NCBI GenBank assembly: GCA_902787555.1
Contig: CADAGO010000026.1
Span: 1-38,026, forward strand
Direction of reading: 5' to 3'
Length of the DNA: 38,026 nt
DNA from: an uncultured Bacteroidales bacterium
Lineage (GTDB): Bacteria; Bacteroidota; Bacteroidia; Bacteroidales; Bacteroidaceae
Part shown: positions 23,195-32,488 of the stretch, in pieces
Layout of the letters: each line of letters starts with the position of its first letter
How positions within the stretch are numbered: position 1 is the stretch's first letter
Translations under genes and position numbers: made by a program
The notes under the pieces: model-generated
Told to the model about the DNA's origin: nothing
What the model saw: only the letters and a program-made list of their open reading frames with translations
The model's database searches: none

Positions 23195-25000
23195 ATGAAA
23201 TACTCACTCATCAGACGAGAAGCAAATATCATCCACAATATCACAGAGTGGATTAAAGGCGATCATACCAATCACCAGATTGTGTTGATGCTCAGTCTGA
23301 TTGTGGGTCTGTGCTCAGGATTGGCAGCATTCATTTTGAAATATTTGGTAGAGGAAATCAAACATCTGCTTACGAACCAGTTCAACCTTTCTGAAACCAA
23401 TGGTTTGTACATGCTCTACCCAGCTATTGGTATCTTGATTACAGCATTGTTTGTGAAGTATGTTGTGAAGGACGACATCAGTCACGGTGTCACCAAAATT
23501 CTTTATGCCATCTCTCGCAAGCGAGCACGCATTAAGGGTCATAATCGTTGGACCAGTATCGTTGCTAGTTCCATTACTATTGGATTTGGAGGTTCAGTAG
23601 GAGCCGAGGCCCCAATTGTACTGACAGGTTCTGCCTTTGGCTCTAATTTAGGGAAACGATTCAACATGCCCCAAAACACGGTCATGTTGTTGGTGGGTTG
23701 TGGTGCTGCTGGTGCCGTAGCAGCCATCTTCAAAGCACCTATTGCAGGCGTGATGTTTGTGTTGGAAGTGCTGATGCTCGACTTGAATATGGCATCCCTT
23801 CTCCCTCTGCTTGTCACCTGTCTCACCTCTGTTTGTGTGTCATACGCGCTCTATGGCACTGATTCGATGTTCTCATTCAATCTTGACAAGGCATTCACCA
23901 TCGATATCATCCCTGGCTGTATTCTCTTAGGGATTCTATGCGGATTGGTTTCGCTCTATTTCACTCGCTCGATGAATTGGTTTGAGGGCATCTTTGGCAA
24001 ACTCGCAAAACCTTGGAAGAAATTCCTTGTAGGAGCAAGCGTATTGGGTGTTCTCATCTTTTTCTTCCCTGCGATGTATGGCGAGGGCTACGATGTGATT
24101 TCGCAATTAATCAACAATGCCCATCCTGATACAATCATGCACAACACCTTGTTCTATGGTAGCAATACGCTGTTGCTCTATCTGGGATTGGTATTGCTGC
24201 TAAAGGTATTTGCCACGACTGCCACCAATGGTGCAGGAGGTTGTGGAGGTGTATTTGCTCCATCCTTGTTCCTCGGCTGTATTGCAGGATTCATCTTTGC
24301 TAACCTTTGGGACCAGACACTTGGCTTGGAATTAGGCAACAATGGATTTTTGTCCTCCAAGAACTGTGCCCTTTATGGTATGGCAGGCTTGATGTCTGGC
24401 GTCATGCACGCCCCGCTGACAGGCATCTTCCTTATTGCAGAGCTGACAGGCGGCTATGAACTATTTGTTCCCCTGATGATTGTATCAGTTATGTCCTATC
24501 TTACCATCAACACCTTCGAGCCTCACAGCATCTATGCCATGCGGTTGGCACGAAAAGGCCAGTTAATCACTCACGATAAGGATCAAGCCATCCTAACCAT
24601 CATCAATCTGGAATCACAGATAGAGACTGACTATAAAACATTCACACCTGATATGGATCTCGGAAAGATGGTATCAGTCATATCTAAAGCGCATCGCAAT
24701 ATCTTCCCTGTGATAGATCAAAATGGTGTCTTTCTTGGGGTAGTCACACTCGACTCCATCCGAAAATATATTTTCCGCCCCGAATTGTATCACCAGTTCA
24801 CTGTCACATCGTTCATGAAAGATCCTCCTGCGCTCTTGAACACGAACGATACCCTGAAGATTGCAACTGAGAAATTCGACGAGACTCAAGCGTGGAACCT
24901 TCCTGTAGTCAACGATGAGCATCAATTCCTTGGGTTTGTATCACGATCTGGCCTATTCAATTCGTATCGAGAAGTACTCGTGAACTTCTCTGCAGAATAA
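23195..25000 (+). CDS. ClC-family chloride channel/antiporter with CBS pair
   Basis: 601 residues. An N-terminal ClC core (about 30-440) of many hydrophobic helices has the gating glutamate E138 in GSVGAEAP, where most relatives have GREGP, so the arginine-glycine context is altered. GGVFAPSLFLG and APLTGIFLIAELTGG follow. Two CBS motifs form the C-terminus (about 475-600, with MVSVI...VIDQNGVFLGVV and WNLPVVNDEHQFLGFVSR), which usually bind adenine nucleotides and tune gating. It moves Cl- or exchanges Cl-/H+ across the inner membrane. Channel versus antiporter cannot be settled here. Confidence 0.92.
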   Translation: MKYSLIRREANIIHNITEWIKGDHTNHQIVLMLSLIVGLCSGLAAFILKYLVEEIKHLLTNQFNLSETNGLYMLYPAIGILITALFVKYVVKDDISHGVTKILYAISRKRARIKGHNRWTSIVASSITIGFGGSVGAEAPIVLTGSAFGSNLGKRFNMPQNTVMLLVGCGAAGAVAAIFKAPIAGVMFVLEVLMLDLNMASLLPLLVTCLTSVCVSYALYGTDSMFSFNLDKAFTIDIIPGCILLGILCGLVSLYFTRSMNWFEGIFGKLAKPWKKFLVGASVLGVLIFFFPAMYGEGYDVISQLINNAHPDTIMHNTLFYGSNTLLLYLGLVLLLKVFATTATNGAGGCGGVFAPSLFLGCIAGFIFANLWDQTLGLELGNNGFLSSKNCALYGMAGLMSGVMHAPLTGIFLIAELTGGYELFVPLMIVSVMSYLTINTFEPHSIYAMRLARKGQLITHDKDQAILTIINLESQIETDYKTFTPDMDLGKMVSVISKAHRNIFPVIDQNGVFLGVVTLDSIRKYIFRPELYHQFTVTSFMKDPPALLNTNDTLKIATEKFDETQAWNLPVVNDEHQFLGFVSRSGLFNSYREVLVNFSAE

Positions 25001-25041
25001 TCATAACAGGCCAATGGGTCCTATATTATATAATAAGGTGT

Positions 25042-26016
25042 ATGAAGAAAGAAGAACTAAGAATCGTATATATGGGAACTCCCGATTTTGCAGTCGAGAG
25101 TCTTAAATGCCTTGTAGAAGGCGGATACAATATTGTAGGTGTCATCACGATGCCTGATAAGCCAATGGGGCGTCACGGAAGTGTACTCCAACCGAGTCCT
25201 GTTAAGGCTTATGCTATAGAACATGGTCTGAATGTATTGCAGCCAGCCAAACTCAAGGATGAGGCATTCATTGAAGAGCTACGTTCACTCCATGCCGACC
25301 TGCAGATTGTGGTAGCCTTCAGAATGCTGCCAGAAATTGTATGGAACATGCCACGTTTGGGCACCTTCAATCTCCATGCTTCCTTACTACCGCAATATCG
25401 TGGTGCTGCCCCACTTAATTGGGCAATTATCAATGGCGAGACAGAGACAGGTATCACTACTTTCTTCCTAAAACATGAAATTGATACAGGAAAGATAATT
25501 CAGCAAGTACGCATACCCATCGAAGATAGCGACAACGTAGGCATAATACACGATAAACTTATGGTGTTAGGAGGTAAATTAGTCACAGAGACGGTCAACA
25601 ACATCCTCGCAGACAACATTCACCCTGTTGAGCAGAGCATGCTAGTTGCTTCTTCTGAAGAACTAAAACCGGCCCCAAAGATATTCCGTGAGACCTGCCG
25701 CATCGACTGGCAACAAAAGAACACGAAGCAAATATACGACTTCATTCGAGGTCTCAGTCCCTATCCCTCCGCATGGACAGAACTGCATACAAACGAGAAA
25801 ACCATAGAAGTAAAAATATACGAAGCCACAAAAGAGACATCTGGCAATTCAGGAAACATCGGGGACCTCATCACAGATGGGAAATCCTACCTCAAAGTCA
25901 GGACATCTGATGGCTATATTAGCATCCAAACATTACAACTCTCAGGAAAGAAAAAAATGGCTGTAAGTGATTTCTTAAGAGGGTTTAAATACGAAAACGG
26001 GATGCGAATGTGTTAA
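25042..26016 (+). CDS. fmt: Methionyl-tRNA formyltransferase
   Basis: 324 residues. The N-terminal Rossmann formyltransferase domain has YMGTPDFAVESL, then NLHASLLPQYRGAAPLNW with catalytic N110 and H112, and D148 in HEIDTGKI. A C-terminal OB-like domain (about 215-320) follows. It formylates initiator Met-tRNA from 10-formyl-tetrahydrofolate. Last gene of the collinear run that starts at uxuA, 41 bp after the ClC gene. Its usual partner def (peptide deformylase) is not in the window. Confidence 0.96.
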   Translation: MKKEELRIVYMGTPDFAVESLKCLVEGGYNIVGVITMPDKPMGRHGSVLQPSPVKAYAIEHGLNVLQPAKLKDEAFIEELRSLHADLQIVVAFRMLPEIVWNMPRLGTFNLHASLLPQYRGAAPLNWAIINGETETGITTFFLKHEIDTGKIIQQVRIPIEDSDNVGIIHDKLMVLGGKLVTETVNNILADNIHPVEQSMLVASSEELKPAPKIFRETCRIDWQQKNTKQIYDFIRGLSPYPSAWTELHTNEKTIEVKIYEATKETSGNSGNIGDLITDGKSYLKVRTSDGYISIQTLQLSGKKKMAVSDFLRGFKYENGMRMC

Positions 26017-26224
26017 AAATAACAGGAAATCAGCATTTTTTATTGTTTTTTCTTGCATATTTGCCAAATCTTGTGTTAATTTGCAATCGATTTTGAGAAC
26101 TTTCATATAATTACGAACTAAAAAACAAGTATTGCCTATCGAAGAAACATTACGCTAATAACAACCGTCAGTCAATGCAGTGTTGACCACAACGTGTGAT
26201 GAGACTGACCCTAAACAGAGCATA

Positions 26225-26818
26225 ATGAATAATTTGAAAACACTTACCGATGAAGTATTGGTAAGACTTTACGTAGAAGGCAATCATGAGGCATTCAACG
26301 TTTTGTTGAATCGTTATGAAAGTAAGGTATTTTCATATATAGCTTATATTGTACGCAACAACGATGTAGCTGAGGATTTGTTTCAGGATACATTCATGCG
26401 TGTAGTAGCTACACTTAAAAATGGCAAATATGCTGAGCAACAGAAGTTCAGCGCATGGCTTATGCGTATCACACACAATATTTTAGTTGATTACTTCCGT
26501 CAGCTAAACAATGAAAAGAACATCTCAAATGACGAGAATGAGGTTGACTTGTTCAACGACATCAAACTGGCTGATGAGAATAATGTCGAGAATCAGATTA
26601 TACAAATGCAGAACCTCAATGGTTTACAGCAAATCATCAAGATGCTGCCCGACAATCAGCAGCAAATCATCGAACTGCGTTTCTACCAAGATATGAGTTT
26701 CAAGGAAATTGCTGCCAAACTCAACTGTAGTATTAATACCGCGTTGGGCAGAACACGTTATGCATTAATTAACCTACGAAAACTTGCTGTTGCACACAAT
26801 GTCAGCTTGGCTTCATAA
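26225..26818 (+). CDS. ECF-type RNA polymerase sigma factor
   Basis: 197 residues starting at MNNLKTLTD; upstream in-frame codons have no supporting start. Region 2 (about 25-95) has the YIVRNNDVAEDLFQDTFMRV helix and the FSAWLMRITHNILVDYFR promoter-melting segment. Region 4 (about 135-190) has LPDNQQQIIELRFYQDMSFKEIA and the recognition helix NTALGRTRYAL. It directs core polymerase to an alternative promoter class. No anti-sigma factor gene lies next to it, which is unusual for SusCD-linked ECF factors; it may belong to the group without a cognate anti-sigma. The 208 bp before it show no clear TAnnTTTG box. Confidence 0.9.
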   Translation: MNNLKTLTDEVLVRLYVEGNHEAFNVLLNRYESKVFSYIAYIVRNNDVAEDLFQDTFMRVVATLKNGKYAEQQKFSAWLMRITHNILVDYFRQLNNEKNISNDENEVDLFNDIKLADENNVENQIIQMQNLNGLQQIIKMLPDNQQQIIELRFYQDMSFKEIAAKLNCSINTALGRTRYALINLRKLAVAHNVSLAS

Positions 26819-26959
26819 CTCAATCATAATTGCTACACGTTTAAATAATATTTACCCATTCACTGACTTAAAGCGCAATTTTTGACTCTTTTTTGTAAAA
26901 AAAACGAGAAGAAATGAAAAAAAAGGTTGTTTGCGATAACAACGTATCGAAAAACGTCG

Positions 26960-26967
26960 TAACTTTG
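26960..26967 (+). promoter_or_regulatory. -7 box of the 58-residue lipoprotein gene
   Basis: TAACTTTG followed by GCAGCGG, 51 bp before ATG 27019. The rest of 26819-27018 is AT-rich and shows no gene. Confidence 0.6.
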
Positions 26968-27018
26968 CAGCGGTTTTAGAAAGCAAATGATTGTTTAACA
27001 ATTTAAATTACAAAAAAA

Positions 27019-27195
27019 ATGAAGAAGCTTTTAGTTGCATTCGTTGCAGTTGTTGCTGTTTCTTTCGCATCTTGTGTTAATGGTAACACTGAGGCTACCG
27101 CTACAGACAGCACTGAAGTTGAGACTGTTGTTGAAGAAGAAGTAGTTGACACTACTGCTTGTGACACTACAGCAAATGATACAATTGCTGAATAA
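27019..27195 (+). CDS. Tiny acidic lipoprotein (58 residues)
   Basis: ATG 27019 opens a 58-codon frame ending TAA 27195. The first 20 residues are a lipoprotein signal: MKKL, a hydrophobic VAFVAVVAVSFASC stretch and lipid-accepting C19. The mature part of about 40 residues is almost entirely T, E, D, V and A, with no aromatic residue and a single further cysteine, so it is disordered and highly negative. It has its own promoter and a strong downstream terminator, which argues for a real and well-expressed gene. No family is known to me; a role in the periplasm or outer-membrane surface is inferred from lipidation. Confidence 0.75.
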   Translation: MKKLLVAFVAVVAVSFASCVNGNTEATATDSTEVETVVEEEVVDTTACDTTANDTIAE

Positions 27196-27247
27196 TTAAC
27201 TACACAACGAATTGCATTTAGGTTTTACACCTAATTGAGAGAATTGA

Positions 27248-27278
27248 AACCTGGAGACATTGTCAACAGGTTTTTTTG
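27248..27278 (+). terminator. Rho-independent terminator before hemW
   Basis: Stem AACCTG (27248-27253) with CAGGTT (27267-27272), followed by a T-run to 27277. A second hairpin, TTAGGT (27218-27223) with ACCTAA (27229-27234), stands just upstream. It ends the small lipoprotein transcript 20 bp before hemW begins. Confidence 0.8.
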
Positions 27279-27297
27279 TTTTATTTTTAATCTTCCC

Positions 27298-28422
27298 ATG
27301 TCCTGCATCTACGTCCACGTACCATTCTGCAAAAGCCGCTGTATCTACTGCGACTTCTTTTCCACCACCCAGTTAGAACTGCGTAATCAATATGTGGATG
27401 CAGTATGCAAGGAAATAGCCCTCACACAACAGTATCTGAATGGTGACACGATTCATTCTATCTACTTTGGAGGAGGTACTCCATCACAGTTATCGGCTAT
27501 GCAAATAAGTCACATACTCGATACCATCTCCCAACACCACCCCGTGACGAATGATTGCGAAATAACCATTGAAATGAACCCCGACGATGTCACACCAACT
27601 TATGTGGACGAGTTACGACCCTTACCTATCAACCGCATCAGCCTCGGTATCCAATCATTTCATGATGCTACTTTGCAGTTTATCCATCGAAGACATACTG
27701 CCCAAGAAGCCATCAATGCTGTACAACTATTACAAGCCAACGAATATGGTAACATCAGCATCGACCTGATGTTCGGATTCCCTGGAGAAACACTTAACGA
27801 TTGGCTAAACGACATCAGCCAAGCCTTGCAGCTCAACATACAACATCTTTCTGCTTATTCGCTTATGTATGAGGAAGGCACCCAACTCTATGAATTGCTT
27901 ACCTCTCACCACATTCAGGAAATCGAAGATGAGTACTCACGCGACATGTACAGCCTGCTCATGAAAAAAATGCAAGATGCAGGATTTGAGCACTATGAGA
28001 TATCCAATTTTGCTAAACCAAATTACTATTCACGCCATAACTCAAGCTATTGGAACAACACCCATTACTTAGGACTGGGCGCGGGTGCACATTCCTATAA
28101 CGGCACAAGCAGGCAAAGCAATGTCTGCGACCTCAAAAAATATATCGATGGCATCAACCAAAAGCATCCTGTCATTGATATTGAAATGCTAACCAAAGAC
28201 CAACAATACAATGAGATGGTGATGACCAGACTACGTACCAGTAAAGGACTTCAGATGGATACCATCAAGCATCTGTTTGGTAATGACTACTACCAACATC
28301 TCATTCAGGCAGCTACACCTTATTATAATTTAGGATTGTTAAAAAACACAGATGGCAATCTGATTCTTACCCCTAAAGGGATCTACATTTCAAACGACAT
28401 CATCGCCTCACTTTTCGTCTAA
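27298..28422 (+). CDS. hemW: Radical SAM heme chaperone HemW
   Basis: 374 residues. ATG 27298 (MSCIYVHVPF) was chosen because the earlier in-frame start lies inside the terminator. CKSRCIYC (residues 11-18) is the CxxxCxxC ligand set for the radical SAM 4Fe-4S cluster, and FGGGTPS is the SAM-binding GGE-like motif. The HemW domain is at the C-terminus. HemW delivers heme; it was formerly annotated as HemN-like coproporphyrinogen oxidase. The HemN-specific features are absent by length and N-terminus, but misannotation within this group is common. Confidence 0.9.
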   Translation: MSCIYVHVPFCKSRCIYCDFFSTTQLELRNQYVDAVCKEIALTQQYLNGDTIHSIYFGGGTPSQLSAMQISHILDTISQHHPVTNDCEITIEMNPDDVTPTYVDELRPLPINRISLGIQSFHDATLQFIHRRHTAQEAINAVQLLQANEYGNISIDLMFGFPGETLNDWLNDISQALQLNIQHLSAYSLMYEEGTQLYELLTSHHIQEIEDEYSRDMYSLLMKKMQDAGFEHYEISNFAKPNYYSRHNSSYWNNTHYLGLGAGAHSYNGTSRQSNVCDLKKYIDGINQKHPVIDIEMLTKDQQYNEMVMTRLRTSKGLQMDTIKHLFGNDYYQHLIQAATPYYNLGLLKNTDGNLILTPKGIYISNDIIASLFV

Positions 28423-28559
28423 CCATTTACGCAAATTCATCCACATTTCCCCCTCCTTTTCATTACATTTTACCGCTTACTGACACGTTTTTGATAAAAA
28501 GTTTGACATTATTCAAAAAATAGTAATGTCAGTTCAGTTTTTTTTCGTAACTTGCAGCT

Positions 28560-28589
28560 CCAAATTCTGAGCCACCCTCGGAAATTTGG
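28560..28589 (+). other. Hairpin in the EF-G2 leader
   Basis: CCAAATT (28560-28566) pairs with AATTTGG (28583-28589), followed by six A rather than T. It lies 43 bp upstream of the EF-G2 start, after an imperfect -7 box (TAACTTG around 28549). It may affect translation or mRNA stability. The rest of 28423-28632 holds no gene. Confidence 0.4.
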
Positions 28590-28632
28590 AAAAAACCTAA
28601 CAAGATAACATACAATCTTAATATTTACAAAC

Positions 28633-30792
28633 ATGAAAGTTTATAAGACTAACGAAATCAAAAACATTACCATCTTAGGTAATGACGGTGCAGGTAAAAC
28701 TACCTTGACCGAGACCTTACTTTTCGAAGCAGGTGCGATCAGTCGCCGCGGACGTATTTCACAGAAAAACACCGTGAGCGACTATTTCCCAGTAGAACAG
28801 GAATATGGCTACAGCGTATTCTCAACAGTATTCCACACAGAGTGGAATGGTAAGAAACTCAATTTCATTGACAGTCCAGGTGCTGATGACTTCGCAGGTG
28901 CAGCAATGGCAGCTTTATCTGTAACAGACACTGCTGTAATATTGCTCAACGGCGCTGCAGGTGTAGAAGTAGGTACTCAGAACCACTTCCGCTATACAGA
29001 GAAACTAGGAAAGCCTTGTATCTTCCTTGTAAACCAACTCGACCATGAGAAGTGTGACTTCCATAGTTGTGTGGAGCAGTTGCAAGACCTCTACGGCAGC
29101 AAGGTCGTACAGGTACAGTATCCTTTGAACGAAGGTCCTAACTTCAACGCCCTCATCGACGTATTGCTCATGAAGAAATATTCATGGAAGCCAGAAGGAG
29201 GTGCACCAACAATCGAGGACATCCCTGCAGAAGAAATGGACAAGGCTCAAGAATTGCATCGCCAGTTGGTTGAAGCTGCTGCCGAGAACGACGAGAGTCT
29301 GATGGAGAAATTCTTTGAAAGCGAAGAACTTACTGAGGACGAATGTCGTGAGGGAATCCGCAAGGGTTTGGCAAGTCGTGGCATGTTCCCTGTATTCTGC
29401 GTATGTGCAGCTAAAGATATGGGTGTACGCCGTATGATGGAATTCCTCGGCAATGTCGTACCATTCGTAGATGAAATGCCAGAAGTTGAGGCAACCAACG
29501 GAACAGTTGTTAAACCAGATCCAAATGGTCCTACTGCACTCTATTTCTTCAAGACTGCAAATGAGCCACATATCGGTGGTGTACAATATTTCAAGGTACT
29601 GAGCGGTTCTGTACATGAAGGTGACGACCTCACCAACTCAGACCGTGGTAGCAAGGAGCGTATTGCACAGTTGTTTGTCTGCGCAGGTTCCAATCGCACA
29701 AAAGTTGAAGAACTTGTAGCTGGCGACATCGGCTGTACAACCAAACTTAAGGACGTACGTACAGGCAACACCCTCGTAGGTAAGGATTGCGACTGGAAGT
29801 TCAACCTCGTGAAGTATCCAGAGCCTAAGTATATCCGTGCCATCAAGGCAGAAAATGAATCAGATACAGAAAAGATGATTTCTGCTATCCAAAAGATGGC
29901 TCAGGAAGATCCGACATGGGTTATCGAGCAGAGCAAGGAACTGAAGCAGACACTCATTAAGGGTCAGGGCGAATTCCACCTTCGCACGCTCAAATGGCGT
30001 TTGGAAAACAACGAAAAGATTAAGATCAATTACGGAGAGCAGAAGATTCCTTATCGTGAGACAATCACTAAGGCAGCTCGTGCCGACTATCGTCACAAGA
30101 AGCAGTCAGGTGGTGCTGGTCAGTTCGGAGAAGTACACTTGATCGTAGAGCCATACGCTGAAGGAATGCCTGAACCAACTCTCTATAAATTCAATGGTCA
30201 GGAATACAAGATGACCATCAAGGGTAAGGAAGAGGTTGACCTCGAATGGGGTGGCAAGTTTGTATTCTACAACTCTGTTGTTGGTGGAGCCATCGATACT
30301 CGCTTCCTTCCTGCTATCCAAAAAGGTATCATGGGACGTCTCGAGCAAGGTCCGTTGACTGGTAGCTACGCTCGCGATGTACGTGTAATCGTTTATGATG
30401 GAAAGATGCACCCAGTAGATTCCAACGAACTTTCGTTTATGCTTGCAGGACGTAATGCATTCAGCGAAGCATTCAAGAACGCAGGTCCTAAATTGTTGGA
30501 GCCTATCTACGAAGTTGAAGTACTCACTCCAAGCGACAAGATGGGTGATGTGATGAGCGACATTCAAGGTCGTCGCGGTATGATTGTTGGTAGCGAAAGT
30601 GCTAACGGTTATGACAAGTTGGTTGCTAAGATTCCGTTGAAAGAATTGGCCAGCTATTCTACTACCCTCAGCTCACTCACAGGTGGTCGAGCTTCATTCT
30701 CGATGAAGTTCTCTAACTACGAACTTGTACCAACAGATCTGCAGCAGCAACTCATGAAAGAGTTTGAGGCTCAGCAGAAAGACGAGGACTAA
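28633..30792 (+). CDS. fusA2: EF-G paralog (EF-G2) without the catalytic switch-II histidine
   Basis: 719 residues with the five EF-G domains in order, but the GTPase centre is unusual. G1 is NDGAGKTT (17-24) instead of HxDAGKTT. Switch I has QEYGYSVFS in place of QERGITI. G3 is DSPGADDF, so A84 replaces the histidine that positions the attacking water. G4 is NQLD (134-137), not NKMD. Domain IV and V are complete. In Bacteroides a second EF-G of this type is reported to support translocation without GTP hydrolysis and to help gut colonisation, and this protein fits that class. It stands between hemW and rprXY, with its own terminator. Confidence 0.92.
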   Translation: MKVYKTNEIKNITILGNDGAGKTTLTETLLFEAGAISRRGRISQKNTVSDYFPVEQEYGYSVFSTVFHTEWNGKKLNFIDSPGADDFAGAAMAALSVTDTAVILLNGAAGVEVGTQNHFRYTEKLGKPCIFLVNQLDHEKCDFHSCVEQLQDLYGSKVVQVQYPLNEGPNFNALIDVLLMKKYSWKPEGGAPTIEDIPAEEMDKAQELHRQLVEAAAENDESLMEKFFESEELTEDECREGIRKGLASRGMFPVFCVCAAKDMGVRRMMEFLGNVVPFVDEMPEVEATNGTVVKPDPNGPTALYFFKTANEPHIGGVQYFKVLSGSVHEGDDLTNSDRGSKERIAQLFVCAGSNRTKVEELVAGDIGCTTKLKDVRTGNTLVGKDCDWKFNLVKYPEPKYIRAIKAENESDTEKMISAIQKMAQEDPTWVIEQSKELKQTLIKGQGEFHLRTLKWRLENNEKIKINYGEQKIPYRETITKAARADYRHKKQSGGAGQFGEVHLIVEPYAEGMPEPTLYKFNGQEYKMTIKGKEEVDLEWGGKFVFYNSVVGGAIDTRFLPAIQKGIMGRLEQGPLTGSYARDVRVIVYDGKMHPVDSNELSFMLAGRNAFSEAFKNAGPKLLEPIYEVEVLTPSDKMGDVMSDIQGRRGMIVGSESANGYDKLVAKIPLKELASYSTTLSSLTGGRASFSMKFSNYELVPTDLQQQLMKEFEAQQKDED

Positions 30793-30813
30793 TAACTTCA
30801 CAAATTCGAAACT

Positions 30814-30850
30814 AAAGAGTCGGTGTTTGTTAAACATTGGCTCTTTTTTT
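30814..30850 (+). terminator. Terminator after EF-G2
   Basis: A long stem AAAGAGTCGGTGTTT (30814-30828) with AAACATTGGCTCTTT (30832-30846), stable through G-U pairs, with a 3-nt loop and a T-run to about 30850. It lies 21 bp after the stop codon. Confidence 0.85.
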
Positions 30851-30931
30851 ATTCTTTTTTCTTAATTTAGGGATTTCATTTAAATGTATTTAGATATTTA
30901 TTCGTTACTTTGATTGTCAAAACTCAAGAAC

Positions 30932-32455
30932 ATGAAGAAAACGACCATTTCAATCCTCGCAGCTGTCATGGGCATCTCTTTTGTCTGCCTGCTCGCTTTG
31001 CAGGTGTATTATATAGAAGAGGTGTTGGATTTGCGTCGGCTTCATTTCGTGGAGTCTGTCAATCGTAGTCTGCTTGCTACTGCGCACGAATTGGAGTTGG
31101 ACGAAGCTACTCGTTATCTCAACCAAGGTTCAGATGCAATCGCAGGCATCGCGATGGCTTCTGATTCTGTCACAGTAACTACCGACTCTGCTTTTATTCA
31201 ACGCACCCACACCATTACTGCAAAAGATGGTAGTGCATTCTCAACCATCGAGACAACAGCCAACACAAAGTTTTCCGACAAATACTTCACCAAACGCCCT
31301 AACGAGAAAACCATGCCACGCTCGCTTGAGTCTATTATGAAAGAGCGTTACGATAACGGGAAGGCACTAATCGAGGAAGTTATCTACAGCATGCTTTATA
31401 CTGCAAGTGACCGGCCATTGGTTGACCGCATTGACATTAATGTACTCGACCAAACCCTGCGCACTCAGTTAGCGAATAACGGCATAAACATCCCCTATCA
31501 CTTCTCCGTTTATACCAGTAATGGCAACTTGGTGATGCGCTGTTCCGATTATGAAACTGAAGGCGAAAACAACGCATTCACGACCACTATCTTCCGAAAC
31601 GACCCTGTACAGAAAATGGGAACTCTCAAGGTACACTTCCCTATGTACTCGCGCTACATTACACAGTCCATATGGTTTCTCATGCCATCCCTGATCTTCA
31701 CACTCATCCTACTCATTACCTTCATTGTAACCCTCGTACTAGTATTCAGGCAGAAGAAACTGACAGAAGTAAAGAACGACTTCATCAACAATATGACGCA
31801 TGAGTTCAAAACTCCGATCTCCAGCATCTCCTTAGCTGCACAGATGCTGTGCGACGAATCTGTACCTAAAAGCGAAAAGATGACACGTCGACTGGCCAAC
31901 ACCATTAACGATGAGACCAACCGTCTGCGCTTCCAAGTTGAAAAGGTGCTGCAACTCTCTATGTATGAGAACCAACGTGCGCGTCTCAATCTGCGTGAGG
32001 TCGATGCCAATGAACTGATAGCTGGCGTCATACACACATTTACCCTTAAGGTGGAAAAGAATGGAGGAAAAATCATTTCCAATCTGCGCGCAGAAAAACC
32101 CGACATCTATGTTGACGAAATGCATTTCACAAATGTCATCTTCAACCTCATGGACAATGCAGTGAAATACCGACGCCAAGATGCACAACTTGAGCTGAAA
32201 CTTTCCACTTGGAACGAAAACGATCATCTCTGCATCTCCATTCAAGACAATGGGATCGGTATCAAGAAAGACGACATCAAAAAGATCTTCGAGAAATTCT
32301 ACCGCGTCCATACAGGAAATCTCCACGATGTCAAAGGATTCGGATTAGGGCTCGCCTATGTCAAGAAAATCATCACAGAGCACAAAGGTACAATCACCGC
32401 TGAAAGCGAAATCGGCATCGGTACCAAATTCATCATTAAGATGCCGTTAGTATAA
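30932..32455 (+). CDS. rprX: Sensor histidine kinase RprX-like
   Basis: 507 residues from MKKTTISIL. A first transmembrane helix (about 5-25), a periplasmic region of about 210 residues, a second helix (about 235-262), then HisKA with H290 in NNMTHEFKTP and an HATPase domain (IFNLMDNAVKYR, DNGIGIKKDD, FEKFYRVHTG and GFGLGLAYVKKI). The partner response regulator is 33 bp downstream. Family resemblance is to Bacteroides RprX, a regulator of stress or envelope-related genes. The signal is unknown. ATG 30932 lies behind a TTACTTTG sequence, a poor -7 match. Confidence 0.9.
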   Translation: MKKTTISILAAVMGISFVCLLALQVYYIEEVLDLRRLHFVESVNRSLLATAHELELDEATRYLNQGSDAIAGIAMASDSVTVTTDSAFIQRTHTITAKDGSAFSTIETTANTKFSDKYFTKRPNEKTMPRSLESIMKERYDNGKALIEEVIYSMLYTASDRPLVDRIDINVLDQTLRTQLANNGINIPYHFSVYTSNGNLVMRCSDYETEGENNAFTTTIFRNDPVQKMGTLKVHFPMYSRYITQSIWFLMPSLIFTLILLITFIVTLVLVFRQKKLTEVKNDFINNMTHEFKTPISSISLAAQMLCDESVPKSEKMTRRLANTINDETNRLRFQVEKVLQLSMYENQRARLNLREVDANELIAGVIHTFTLKVEKNGGKIISNLRAEKPDIYVDEMHFTNVIFNLMDNAVKYRRQDAQLELKLSTWNENDHLCISIQDNGIGIKKDDIKKIFEKFYRVHTGNLHDVKGFGLGLAYVKKIITEHKGTITAESEIGIGTKFIIKMPLV

Positions 32456-32488
32456 AGAATAATTATCAACCACTAAAACAATACGATT

